This document shows positions 1 through 7,300 of a stretch of DNA of 64,000 nt, one piece after another (within the stretch, counting starts at the first letter, position 1; every line of letters begins with the position of its first letter). Under the pieces are notes generated by a model. That model saw nothing but the letters and a program-made list of their open reading frames with translations, was not told the DNA's origin and did no database searches. Position numbers and translations under genes: made by a program. Location: positions 434,001 through 498,000 of the forward strand of contig NZ_JAVAMS010000001.1 of NCBI RefSeq assembly GCF_030730945.1, written 5' to 3'. Source of the DNA: Aurantiacibacter poecillastricola (GTDB taxonomy: Bacteria > Pseudomonadota > Alphaproteobacteria > Sphingomonadales > Sphingomonadaceae).

Positions 1-123
1 GCGCCGCAACAGCGTGCCGAAGCCGCGCCCGATGGCGCGCGCATCGTCTGCGCCCAGCGTTTCGCCGATGATCCCGCGGATATCGTATTCGCGCAGCACC
101 GTGGGATGGAAATCGTGGCTCAT
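1..123 (-). CDS. pgmG: Phosphomannomutase/phosphoglucomutase, N-terminal 41 codons only
   Basis: The gene runs off the left edge; only its start is present. The reverse strand reads [20 protein letters not shown] and continues [20 protein letters not shown]. The REYDIRG element followed by an A/G-rich helix is the classic N-terminus of the bifunctional hexomutases (ManB/PgmG family), which interconvert hexose-6-phosphates and hexose-1-phosphates for polysaccharide synthesis. It lies about 30 bases downstream of the J-domain gene on the same strand, so it may be the last gene of a mipZ-led transcript. The symbol follows sphingomonad usage. The catalytic serine loop is outside the window. Confidence 0.8.
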   Translation of the reverse strand, partial: MSHDFHPTVLREYDIRGIIGETLGADDARAIGRGFGTLLRR

Positions 124-155
124 ATTGGTTCCTTCGCCGTGGAATGTCGTGTCAG

Positions 156-440
156 CTAAGTCGTGTTGTCAGGCAATTGTTCCAGCAGCAGGTCACGCGC
201 GGCGTTCGCCTCGTGCACCTTCTCGCTGCTGCCGCCGCGATCCGGATGGACCGTGGTGACGAGGCGCTTATGCGCAGCGATGATGTCACCCCGATTGGCA
301 AAACGCGACACGCCGAGCGTTTCGCGCGCTTTCGTAAGAGCTGCTTCCCGCGAGGAAAGCTTGGGCTGCCACGGCCAGCGCTTGAAGATCCAGTAATAGA
401 CCAGGATCGCAAGGCCGATGAAGACGATGAACTTGCCCAT
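156..440 (-). CDS. Membrane-anchored J-domain protein (DnaJ-like)
   Basis: This 94-residue protein starts with one hydrophobic membrane segment (about residues 4-19), followed by a Trp/Pro-rich hinge and a C-terminal partial J domain. The diagnostic HPD tripeptide is at residues 65-67. J domains stimulate Hsp70 (DnaK) ATP hydrolysis through HPD; this short membrane-tethered form resembles the TIM14/PAM18-like proteins common in Alphaproteobacteria. It starts 6 bases after mipZ ends on the same strand, so the two are probably co-transcribed. Its specific client is unknown. Confidence 0.8.
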   Translation of the reverse strand: MGKFIVFIGLAILVYYWIFKRWPWQPKLSSREAALTKARETLGVSRFANRGDIIAAHKRLVTTVHPDRGGSSEKVHEANAARDLLLEQLPDNTT

Positions 441-446
441 TGCCGA

Positions 447-1280
447 TCAGGCTGGCTCGACCATTTTCGTCGTCGCCGTGCGGGCCTGCTCGCCCTCGGG
501 ATGTTGCGGAATGGGCAGGTTGAGATTGCCGACGAGATTGCGCAGTTCCTGCCGCGCGACAAGGTGGCTGGTGCCCAGTTCGCCCAGGTGCCCCTTGTCG
601 AGCAGGGTCAGACCTGAGGGAAACAGCTCGCGATAGACCACGCGTTCGGACAGGCCCTGTACCGCGCGAAAGCCCACGCGCTTGGAAAGTTCGGTCAGCG
701 CGTCGTCGATGCGGCGCTGGTTGCGCGCGTCGGTGTAGCCCGTGCGGTTCCTCACCACCACCCAGTCCATCTCGCGCTTCTGCTGCTCGATCGTGGCGCG
801 GCTGCGCTTGATGCGCGCTTCCCAGATGAGCTCGGCATAGAAGGAGAGCTTGCGCACCTTGAAGCTCTCGGCATCGACCTGGCCGATGAGGTCGAAATCG
901 ACGAAGCTGTCGTTCATCGGCGTCACCAGCGTGTCGGCGCTGGCGGCCACGTGGCGAGCGAAGGGATCGTCACGGCCCGGCGTGTCGAAAAGCAGGTAAT
1001 CCATGCCCTCGCCGATGCGCGCGGCTTCTTCCTCCAGCTGTTCCACCGTGTCGCCGTGGCAGATGTCGAACACCGGGCCGGGCAGCGCGATGCGGCGGCG
1101 CTCCTGCGTGTCGGCGCGGTTCTCGCAATAGCGGTAGAAGGTCTTCTGCCGCGTATCGAGATCGAGCGCGGCAACCCGCGCGCCCTGATAAGCCAGCGCC
1201 ACGGCGACGTGCACGGCCGTGGTGGACTTTCCGGTGCCGCCTTTCTCATTGGCGAAAACGATGCGATGGGGGGCTGTCAC
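447..1280 (-). CDS. mipZ: MipZ-type ParA/MinD ATPase, division-plane regulator
   Basis: A 277-residue P-loop ATPase of the ParA/MinD group. The deviant Walker A motif NEKGGTGKST is at residues 11-20 and is followed by a LDLDTRQ switch element. The stretches TPMNDSFVDFD and MDWVVVRNR, and the C-terminal RVVYRELFPSGLTLLD, match the Caulobacter MipZ family closely. MipZ dimers form gradients from ParB-bound chromosome origins and inhibit FtsZ assembly, placing division at midcell. Length is as expected. It is divergent from panC across an 84-base gap and heads a short minus-strand run with the J-domain gene and the hexomutase. Confidence 0.9.
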   Translation of the reverse strand: MTAPHRIVFANEKGGTGKSTTAVHVAVALAYQGARVAALDLDTRQKTFYRYCENRADTQERRRIALPGPVFDICHGDTVEQLEEEAARIGEGMDYLLFDTPGRDDPFARHVAASADTLVTPMNDSFVDFDLIGQVDAESFKVRKLSFYAELIWEARIKRSRATIEQQKREMDWVVVRNRTGYTDARNQRRIDDALTELSKRVGFRAVQGLSERVVYRELFPSGLTLLDKGHLGELGTSHLVARQELRNLVGNLNLPIPQHPEGEQARTATTKMVEPA

Positions 1281-1364
1281 GTGTCGTCTTTCTCTCGAAT
1301 GGATGCGGCGTGTGGCTTTGGCATAGGGCCGCTTTGGAAAGCAGTCTATCGGAGGCTATCGCAC

Positions 1365-2216
1365 ATGCAAACCGTCACCGCCCTGCCCCAGCTTCGTCAA
1401 GCTGTGGATGAATTGCGAGGGAATGGCAGCATCGCGCTCGTCCCCACCATGGGTGCGCTGCATGACGGGCATCTGACACTGGTACGCGAAGCGGCGAAGC
1501 TCGCGAGCCACGTCGCGGTTTCCATCTTCGTCAATCCGCGCCAGTTCGGCGAGGGCGAAGATCTTGACGCCTATCCTCGCCAGCTGGCGGAGGACTCAGC
1601 GAAACTTGAGGCGGAGGGCGTTGCGCTGCTGTGGGCGCCGGGCGTCGATGTCATGTACCCGCAAGGCTATGCCACGAATATCAGCGTGTCCGGTGTCAGC
1701 GCAGGCCTGTGTGGCGCAGACCGGCCCGGCCATTTCGACGGCGTCGCAACGGTGGTGTGCAAGCTCTTCAACCAGGTACGCCCCGACATGGCGCTGTTCG
1801 GCGAGAAGGACTGGCAGCAGCTCGCCGTGATCCGCCGCATGGCGCGTGATCTCGACCTCGTCCTGCCGCATGTGGATGCAATCCACGGCGTGCCCATTGT
1901 GCGCGATCCCGACGGCCTCGCGATGAGCAGCCGCAACGCCTATCTCTCGCCCGAACACCGCGAAGCCGCTGCCACCCTGCCGCGCGCCATGGACGAGGCC
2001 ATCGCTCGCATCCGCGACGGGCAGGAGGCTGCCCCGGTGCTCGCCATGCTGGAGGACCAGTTGCTCGGCGCAGGCTTTGGCCGCGTGGACTATGCCGAGC
2101 TGCGCGATGCGGACAGTATCGCACCCCTCGCGGCGGATAACGGCAATGCCCGCCTTTTCGTCGCCGCGCGCATCGGCGGCACGCGGCTGATCGACAACAA
2201 GAAGGTGTCGCCATGA
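1365..2216 (+). CDS. panC: Pantoate-beta-alanine ligase
   Basis: A 283-residue cytosolic enzyme that condenses pantoate and beta-alanine with ATP to give pantothenate, the CoA precursor. The nucleotidyltransferase signature PTMGALHDGH is at residues 27-36 and a KMSKS-like MSSRNAYLS lies near residue 190. The open frame extends upstream, but the ATG at 1365 is chosen because GGAGG sits at 1351-1355 with 9 bases of spacing and homology starts here. The stop overlaps the next gene by four bases (ATGA), so the NTF2-like protein is translationally coupled. Confidence 0.95.
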   Translation: MQTVTALPQLRQAVDELRGNGSIALVPTMGALHDGHLTLVREAAKLASHVAVSIFVNPRQFGEGEDLDAYPRQLAEDSAKLEAEGVALLWAPGVDVMYPQGYATNISVSGVSAGLCGADRPGHFDGVATVVCKLFNQVRPDMALFGEKDWQQLAVIRRMARDLDLVLPHVDAIHGVPIVRDPDGLAMSSRNAYLSPEHREAAATLPRAMDEAIARIRDGQEAAPVLAMLEDQLLGAGFGRVDYAELRDADSIAPLAADNGNARLFVAARIGGTRLIDNKKVSP

Positions 2217-2596
2217 CCGAAGACGATTTCCGCCAGTACGTCGCCGCCTTCAACGCCGCCGATTTCGATGGCTTCGGGCGCTTCTACGCCGGGGACGTCG
2301 TGTTCGAACTCGGCAGCCGCAAGCGGATCGAGGGGTGCGAAAACATCCTCGCCTTCTACCGCGAGGTGCGCGCGCATCTGGACGAGCATATCGAACTGCG
2401 CGGCGTGCTGGTCGGCCCGCGCAATGTGGCAATGTATTGCCGCACCACCTTCACCACGCTGGTCGACTGGCCGGACTACGAATTCGGCGCGACGGTGAAG
2501 GGCGACGTGCGCGAGGTGGAGACGATCGCCTGGTACGAGCTCGATGAAAGCGGCGAACGTTTCACCCATATTAGGGGCGGTCGCTTCAAGCCCTGA
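2213..2596 (+). CDS. NTF2-like/SnoaL-fold family protein
   Basis: This 127-residue protein has the pattern of a SnoaL/NTF2 cone fold: an N-terminal helix ending in FNAADFDGFGRFYA, then alternating strands with charged edges. It has no signal peptide or membrane segment. Members are small pocket-forming domains used as enzymes or ligand binders; no function can be assigned from sequence alone. It overlaps the panC stop by four bases and ends 57 bases before bchI, so it is the last gene before the photosynthesis cluster. The start is fixed by the ATGA overlap. Confidence 0.7.
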   Translation: MTEDDFRQYVAAFNAADFDGFGRFYAGDVVFELGSRKRIEGCENILAFYREVRAHLDEHIELRGVLVGPRNVAMYCRTTFTTLVDWPDYEFGATVKGDVREVETIAWYELDESGERFTHIRGGRFKP

Positions 2597-2610
2597 GGGC
2601 CCCGCGCAAA

Positions 2611-2652
2611 CGTACTTGCCGTTTGACACAAACGCGTCCAGTCTCTTTGACA
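2611..2652 (+). promoter_or_regulatory. Tandem PpsR-like operator upstream of bchI
   Basis: Two 18-base sites of form CGT-N12-ACA lie at 2611-2628 and 2635-2652, separated by 6 bases. Each ends in TTTGACA, seen as a repeated TTTGACACA at 2622-2630 and 2646-2654. The PpsR/CrtJ consensus is TGT-N12-ACA, usually in pairs spaced by about 8 bases, so these are one-mismatch variants in the expected arrangement. The second site ends one base before the bchI start codon. Binding is inferred. Confidence 0.55.
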
Positions 2653-2653
2653 C

Positions 2654-3655
2654 ATGGCGCGATTTCCCTTCTCCGCGATCGTCGGGCAGGACGAGATGAA
2701 GCAGGCGCTGCTGATCGCCGCGGTGGACCCTGCGGTAGGCGGTGTCATGGTGTTCGGCGACCGCGGCACCGGCAAGTCCACCGCAGCCCGCGCCCTTGCG
2801 TCACTGCTGCCGCCGATATCGGTGGTGGAGGATTGCCGCTTCGGCTGCCTGCCGGAAGAAAAAGGCACCTGTCCCGATCCGTGCAGCTCGGGCCGGGTGC
2901 GCAAACGCCCCGTCCCGCTGGTCGACCTGCCGCTGGGCGCGACGGACGACCGGGTGGTGGGCGCGCTCGACCTCGAAAAGGCCCTGCGCGACGGGGAGAA
3001 GAGTTTCGAGCCCGGCCTGCTGGCAAAGGCCCATCGCGGCTTCCTCTATGTCGACGAGATCAATCTTCTCGAGGATCACCTGGTGGACTTGTTGCTCGAC
3101 GTGGTGGCCTCCGGGGAGAATGTGGTTGAAAGGGAGGGCCTTTCGGTTCGCCACAGGGCCCGTTTCGTCCTCATCGGCAGCGGAAACCCCGAGGAAGGCG
3201 AACTGCGTCCCCAACTGCTCGACCGGTTTGGGCTTTCGGTGGAAGTCCACACACCGCAGGCGGTGGAGGACCGCGTCGAGATCATGCGCCGCTGCGACGC
3301 GCAGGAACGCGATCCCGACGCCTTCACCCAAGAGTGGGAAGCGGAGGATCGCAAGGTCCTGGGTCGCATCGCTCGCGGGCAGAAAAGGATCGACAACATT
3401 TCCGTGCCCGATGCCTTGCTGGAAGACACCGCCCGCCTGTGCATCGCCGTGGGCGCCGATGGACTTCGCGGCGAACTCACGCTGATGCGGGCGGCCCGCG
3501 CACTGGCGGCGCTCAACGGGAAAAAGACCGTTTCGCGCGCGGAACTGGTGGAAGTTGCGCCCTCCGCCCTGCGGCACCGGCTGCGCCGCGACGTGCTCGA
3601 CGAAACCGGCAGTACGGCGCGGATCGAGCGGGCGCTGGAAGAGCTTTTCGGATGA
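2654..3655 (+). CDS. bchI: Magnesium chelatase subunit I
   Basis: A 333-residue AAA+ ATPase that, with BchD and BchH, inserts Mg2+ into protoporphyrin IX, the first committed step to bacteriochlorophyll. Walker A GDRGTGKST is at residues 35-43; Walker B LYVDEINLL is near residues 131-139. The FSAIVGQDEMKQALL opening is typical of the family and fixes the ATG at 2654. No Shine-Dalgarno sequence is visible before this ATG, which directly follows a PpsR-like operator. It overlaps bchD by four bases, starting a coupled bchI-bchD-bchO run. Confidence 0.97.
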   Translation: MARFPFSAIVGQDEMKQALLIAAVDPAVGGVMVFGDRGTGKSTAARALASLLPPISVVEDCRFGCLPEEKGTCPDPCSSGRVRKRPVPLVDLPLGATDDRVVGALDLEKALRDGEKSFEPGLLAKAHRGFLYVDEINLLEDHLVDLLLDVVASGENVVEREGLSVRHRARFVLIGSGNPEEGELRPQLLDRFGLSVEVHTPQAVEDRVEIMRRCDAQERDPDAFTQEWEAEDRKVLGRIARGQKRIDNISVPDALLEDTARLCIAVGADGLRGELTLMRAARALAALNGKKTVSRAELVEVAPSALRHRLRRDVLDETGSTARIERALEELFG

Positions 3656-5337
3656 GCGCCCCGCTTGGCGCGGTGGACCCTGCCAGCGAGGCGCTGCTCG
3701 CTCTTGCTCTCCTGAACCTCGCTCCCGCAAAGCTGGGCGGCGCGGTGCTGCGCGGCGGCGGACCGGTGCGTGACGAACTGGTGGAGCGCTACCGGGCCAT
3801 GCGCCCCGCCGATGCGCCGTGGCGACGCCTGCCGCCGCTGGTGGAGGACGACCGGCTGCTCGGCGGGATCGACATCGGCGCCAGCCTCGCTGCGGGGAAA
3901 GCTGTCCATGAGAAGGGCCTGTTGGCGCAGGCCTCGGGCGGCGCGATCCTCGCCCCCATGGCGGAGCGGATGGGCGCGCAGCTGGCGGGCAGGCTGGCGC
4001 AGGCGCTGGACCATGGCGATTTCGATTTCACCCTGCTCCTGCTGGATGACGGGCTGGAAGCGGACGAACGCGCCCCTGCCGCCTTGCTCGACCGGGTGGC
4101 CTTTCATTGCGACCTTTCAGGCGTTCGCGCGCTCGAAAGCATGTCGTGGCCGGGCGCGCTCCCCGTGGAAGAGGTCGCGCCCCTGCCGGCCGATATGCTG
4201 ACATCGCTCGCCGCAGCGGCCACGGCGCTGGGGATCGACAGCGTGCGCGCCTTGTTGTTCGCCGCCACCACGGCCTGCGCCCACGCAGCCCTCCACGGCA
4301 GACGCGAGGCGGAGAAAGCGGATCTCGACACCGCCGCCCGGCTGGTCCTCGCCCCGCGCGCAACGCAGTTGCCGCCTTCCGAGGCCGAGGAGCCCCCTGA
4401 AGACCCGGCACCATCCGACGCTGAAAGCGGCGAAGATCGGGAGACGGCGCAATCCGACACTCCGCCCGAGGACCAGGTACTCGAAACAGCGCTCGCCGCG
4501 ATCCCGCCCGACCTGTTGCAGGCCTTGCGGGACGGCACCTTCGCGCGCCGCGCAAAGGGCAGCGGGTCTGGCGCGAAGAGTCGCTCCAAACTGCGCGGGC
4601 GGCCGCTCGGCGCTCGGCCCGGCCTGCCCCGTGGCGGCGCGCGGCTGGCGCTGGTCGACACGCTGCGCGCAGCCGTGCCGTGGCAGAAGCTGCGCGAACG
4701 GCGCGGCTCCGCCAGCATCACCGTGCTGCGCGAGGACCTGCGGGTGAAGCGCTTCGAGGAGCGCGCTACCTCCGTCACCATTTTCTGCGTCGATGCCTCC
4801 GGCTCTGCAGCGATGGCGCGGCTGGCGGAGGCCAAGGGCGCGGTCGAGCGCTTGCTGGCGCAGGCCTATGCGACCCGCAGCGAAGTGGCCCTCGTGGCCT
4901 TTCGCAAGACCGAAGCGAGCGTGCTGCTGCCGCCGACCCGCTCGCTCACGCGGGCACGCCGCGCGCTGGCTCAATTGCCGGGTGGTGGCGGCACCCCGCT
5001 CGCCACCGGCATTGCCACCGCGGCCAGCCTTGCCGCGACGATTTCGGCGCGCGGGGCAACGCCTTTCCTCGTACTGCTGACCGATGGCAGCGCGAATATC
5101 GCTGCTGATGGTACACCGGGACGACCGCAGGCACGCGAGGATGCCGAGGCCGCCGCGCGGGGGGTCGCTCGATCGGGCATGGCTTCGCTGGTGATTGATA
5201 TCTCCCCTCGCCCCCGGCCCGACGCAGAGGCGCTCGCCAAGACCATGCGCGCTCGTTACCTGCCCCTGCCGCTGGCCGATTCGGCCGCGCTCGAAAGGGC
5301 CGTCACCGCCGCGCGCGATGCGGCGGTGACCGCATGA
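3652..5337 (+). CDS. bchD: Magnesium chelatase subunit D
   Basis: This 561-residue subunit forms the I-D AAA+ complex that drives Mg insertion by BchH. The N-terminal AAA+-like half lacks a Walker A motif, as is normal for BchD. A Pro/Glu/Asp-rich acidic linker covers about residues 243-280. The C-terminal half is a von Willebrand A/integrin-I domain with the MIDAS motif DASGS near residue 381 and TDGSAN further on. The start is set by the ATGA overlap with bchI; upstream in-frame sequence lies inside bchI. It overlaps bchO by four bases. Confidence 0.97.
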   Translation: MSAPLGAVDPASEALLALALLNLAPAKLGGAVLRGGGPVRDELVERYRAMRPADAPWRRLPPLVEDDRLLGGIDIGASLAAGKAVHEKGLLAQASGGAILAPMAERMGAQLAGRLAQALDHGDFDFTLLLLDDGLEADERAPAALLDRVAFHCDLSGVRALESMSWPGALPVEEVAPLPADMLTSLAAAATALGIDSVRALLFAATTACAHAALHGRREAEKADLDTAARLVLAPRATQLPPSEAEEPPEDPAPSDAESGEDRETAQSDTPPEDQVLETALAAIPPDLLQALRDGTFARRAKGSGSGAKSRSKLRGRPLGARPGLPRGGARLALVDTLRAAVPWQKLRERRGSASITVLREDLRVKRFEERATSVTIFCVDASGSAAMARLAEAKGAVERLLAQAYATRSEVALVAFRKTEASVLLPPTRSLTRARRALAQLPGGGGTPLATGIATAASLAATISARGATPFLVLLTDGSANIAADGTPGRPQAREDAEAAARGVARSGMASLVIDISPRPRPDAEALAKTMRARYLPLPLADSAALERAVTAARDAAVTA

Positions 5338-6230
5338 GCGGCTCGCTCCGCTGGGAGAGCGACGGCCGCGACTGGCCCCTGCGCGAACACAGCCGCTTCG
5401 TCCCGACAGGCAGCCTTCGCTGGCACGCGCAGGTGATGGGACACGGTCCGGCCATCCTGCTGCTGCACGGCACCGGCGCGGCCACGCATAGCTGGCGCGA
5501 CATGGCGCCCTTGCTGGCGAGCGACTACACCGTCATCGCGCCCGATTTGCCGGGGCATGGCTTTACGCAAGGCAGGCCGCGAGGCGGGCTCACGCTAGAC
5601 GGTATCTCTAGTGCCCTTGAGGACCTGTTGAGCGCTCTCGATATCAAGCCAGCCATGGTAGTCGGCCACTCCGCGGGCGCGGCAATCGGGTTGCAACTGG
5701 CGAAGCGAGCACAAGGCGACATTCCCGTCGTCGGTTTCAATCCGGCCTTGCTGCCTTTCCCCGGTCCTGCCGCCAATCTCTTCCCCGCCCTTGCCAAGAT
5801 GCTGTTCGTCAATCCGCTGGTGCCCCGGTTCTTCGCCCGGATGCTCCGCGTCCCGGGCGAAACCGAACGCTTCCTGAAGCGCGCGACAGGCTCGACAATC
5901 GATGCGCGGGGCCTTGCCTGCTACGAAACACTGCTGACCAATTCGCGCCATTGCGCGGGCGCGCTGGGCATGATGGCGAACTGGGACTTGCAGGCTTTTG
6001 CCGACACGCTCCCCGCGAATGACTGCCCAGCCCTGCTCGTGCACTGGAGCGGCGACAGCGCGGTGCCCGGCTGGTCGGCGAAGGAAGCGGCAGGCCTGCT
6101 CCCGCGCGGCGAAGTGTGCGTCCTGCCCCGGCTCGGTCACCTTGCGCATGAAGAAGAGCCGGGAGCCGCCTGCGAGATCATCCGGCAATTCGCCGCCGAT
6201 CATGGTATCCAATCCAGGAAGGAGGCGTGA
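5334..6230 (+). CDS. bchO: Alpha/beta hydrolase BchO (Mg-chelatase-associated)
   Basis: A 298-residue alpha/beta-hydrolase. The oxyanion motif HGTG is at 45-48, the nucleophile elbow GHSAGAA near 110 and a late LGHLAHEEEP carries the probable catalytic His. BchO is regularly encoded after bchID in purple bacteria; its exact role in Mg chelation or porphyrin handling is not firmly established. It starts on the bchD stop (ATGA) and its own stop overlaps the next small gene (TGATG), so the four genes form one coupled unit. Confidence 0.93.
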   Translation: MSGSLRWESDGRDWPLREHSRFVPTGSLRWHAQVMGHGPAILLLHGTGAATHSWRDMAPLLASDYTVIAPDLPGHGFTQGRPRGGLTLDGISSALEDLLSALDIKPAMVVGHSAGAAIGLQLAKRAQGDIPVVGFNPALLPFPGPAANLFPALAKMLFVNPLVPRFFARMLRVPGETERFLKRATGSTIDARGLACYETLLTNSRHCAGALGMMANWDLQAFADTLPANDCPALLVHWSGDSAVPGWSAKEAAGLLPRGEVCVLPRLGHLAHEEEPGAACEIIRQFAADHGIQSRKEA

Positions 6231-6415
6231 TGGCCGAGCATTTCGGATGGATCGAGATCCTTTTCACCGCCACCGTCGCGCTAGGTTTCGGCGTCTACCA
6301 GCTATGGTCGGTCAACCGCGAGATCGCGAAGGACAAGGAGCGTGAGCTTGAAAAGACCGGCGACTCACCGGCCTCTGGGAATGCGGTAGGGGAGCATGAA
6401 CTGGACGACCGGTGA
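6230..6415 (+). CDS. Small single-pass membrane protein after bchO (61 aa)
   Basis: This 61-residue protein has an N-terminal hydrophobic segment (about residues 6-25) followed by a charged Lys/Glu-rich tail. Its ATG overlaps the bchO stop as TGATG and GGAGG lies at 6221-6225, which supports real translation. The last 51 bases run opposite to the 3' end of crtC, so the two convergent transcripts overlap. It resembles no family I can name; position suggests a membrane-bound accessory in pigment synthesis, but that is inference. Confidence 0.6.
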   Translation: MAEHFGWIEILFTATVALGFGVYQLWSVNREIAKDKERELEKTGDSPASGNAVGEHELDDR

Positions 6416-7300
6416 CTTGAAACGGTCCATGTCGAGGCTTTCCTGCACTGCCAGCACGCGTTCTCCGTAGAGCTCCGTCGCCACGGTGGAGCGGGCGTAG
6501 AAGGGCGCGTCCTCCCACGTCTTCACCACATGGGCGAGGCCGCGATCGGCGCGCGCCTTGCGCTCCATCTGCCACCAGGTGTTGGCGAGCGGGGCGGCCA
6601 TTGGCAGTTCCGCCTCCTGCGGGGAGCCATCCTTGCCGAACCGCAATGCGCTGGCAAAGGGCGTGCCGTCGCGGCGTATGCCTTCGTAGCAGACCACGCT
6701 GCTATCGGCGGTGTGCGCGCGCGACCAGTGCCAGATGCGGAACCCCTCCTCCAGCGACTCCGCGCCGAAATTGGAGTCGAGATAGCCGCTGCCCCGCCAG
6801 CTTAGTGCCGGGCGCTGCATCTCCACCTCGACGCTGGCGCGCGGGGCGATGCAGTGCCAGCGGTGGCGGCCCGCCGGATCGAGCGCGAAGCTCTGCGCAT
6901 TGCCGGTCTCGGGATGGATGCGCACTGTGCCGCGCACCTGCCTGCGCCATGGAACGCCGACGCGCTTGTCCCGCTCCTCGATGGTGATTTCCAGCGCGCT
7001 GCCCGTCCAGCGCACGGCGCTCGGGCCGATTTCGAGGATGTCGGCGTCGCGGCGCACGCTGCCCCTGGGCCGCTCGGTCATCGTCCAGCGCGCACCGGGG
7101 CCGTAGAGGGCCACGTTCAGCGCCGCATGGTCGAGCGGATCGTCCCGTCCGCTTCGCTTGTAATAGGGTGAGAAGACGCTGCCGATGAAGGCGATGATGG
7201 TCAGCCCGTTGCGCCCGTCCTCGCTGATGGCGTCGACATACCACCAGCCATAGCCACCCGGCTCGATTGGTGCATCGAAGCGAGGTCTTGGCTCACCATG
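6365..7300 (-). CDS. crtC: Carotenoid 1,2-hydratase CrtC (start codon unresolved)
   Basis: CrtC adds water across the terminal double bond of acyclic carotenoids (neurosporene/lycopene ends), giving the 1-hydroxy group used by CrtD and CrtF. Family similarity begins at RPRFDAPIEPGGYGWWYVDA and continues through the conserved FIGSVFSPYYKR and SNFGAESLEEGFRIWHWSRA. The coordinate 7300 marks where the family-like sequence begins, not a proven start: the frame has no ATG, GTG or TTG there, and the nearest possible non-ATG start is a CTG at 7372. The 5' end overlaps crtD by about 100 bases in another frame. The 3' end overlaps the convergent small gene at 6230-6415. Confidence 0.85.
   Translation of the reverse strand, partial: HGEPRPRFDAPIEPGGYGWWYVDAISEDGRNGLTIIAFIGSVFSPYYKRSGRDDPLDHAALNVALYGPGARWTMTERPRGSVRRDADILEIGPSAVRWTGSALEITIEERDKRVGVPWRRQVRGTVRIHPETGNAQSFALDPAGRHRWHCIAPRASVEVEMQRPALSWRGSGYLDSNFGAESLEEGFRIWHWSRAHTADSSVVCYEGIRRDGTPFASALRFGKDGSPQEAELPMAAPLANTWWQMERKARADRGLAHVVKTWEDAPFYARSTVATELYGERVLAVQESLDMDRFKSPVVQFMLPYRIPRGR

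Noticed and set aside
951..1364. N-terminal extension of panC
   Set aside because: The open frame extends into mipZ on the other strand, but family homology and a strong ribosome site place the start at 1365.
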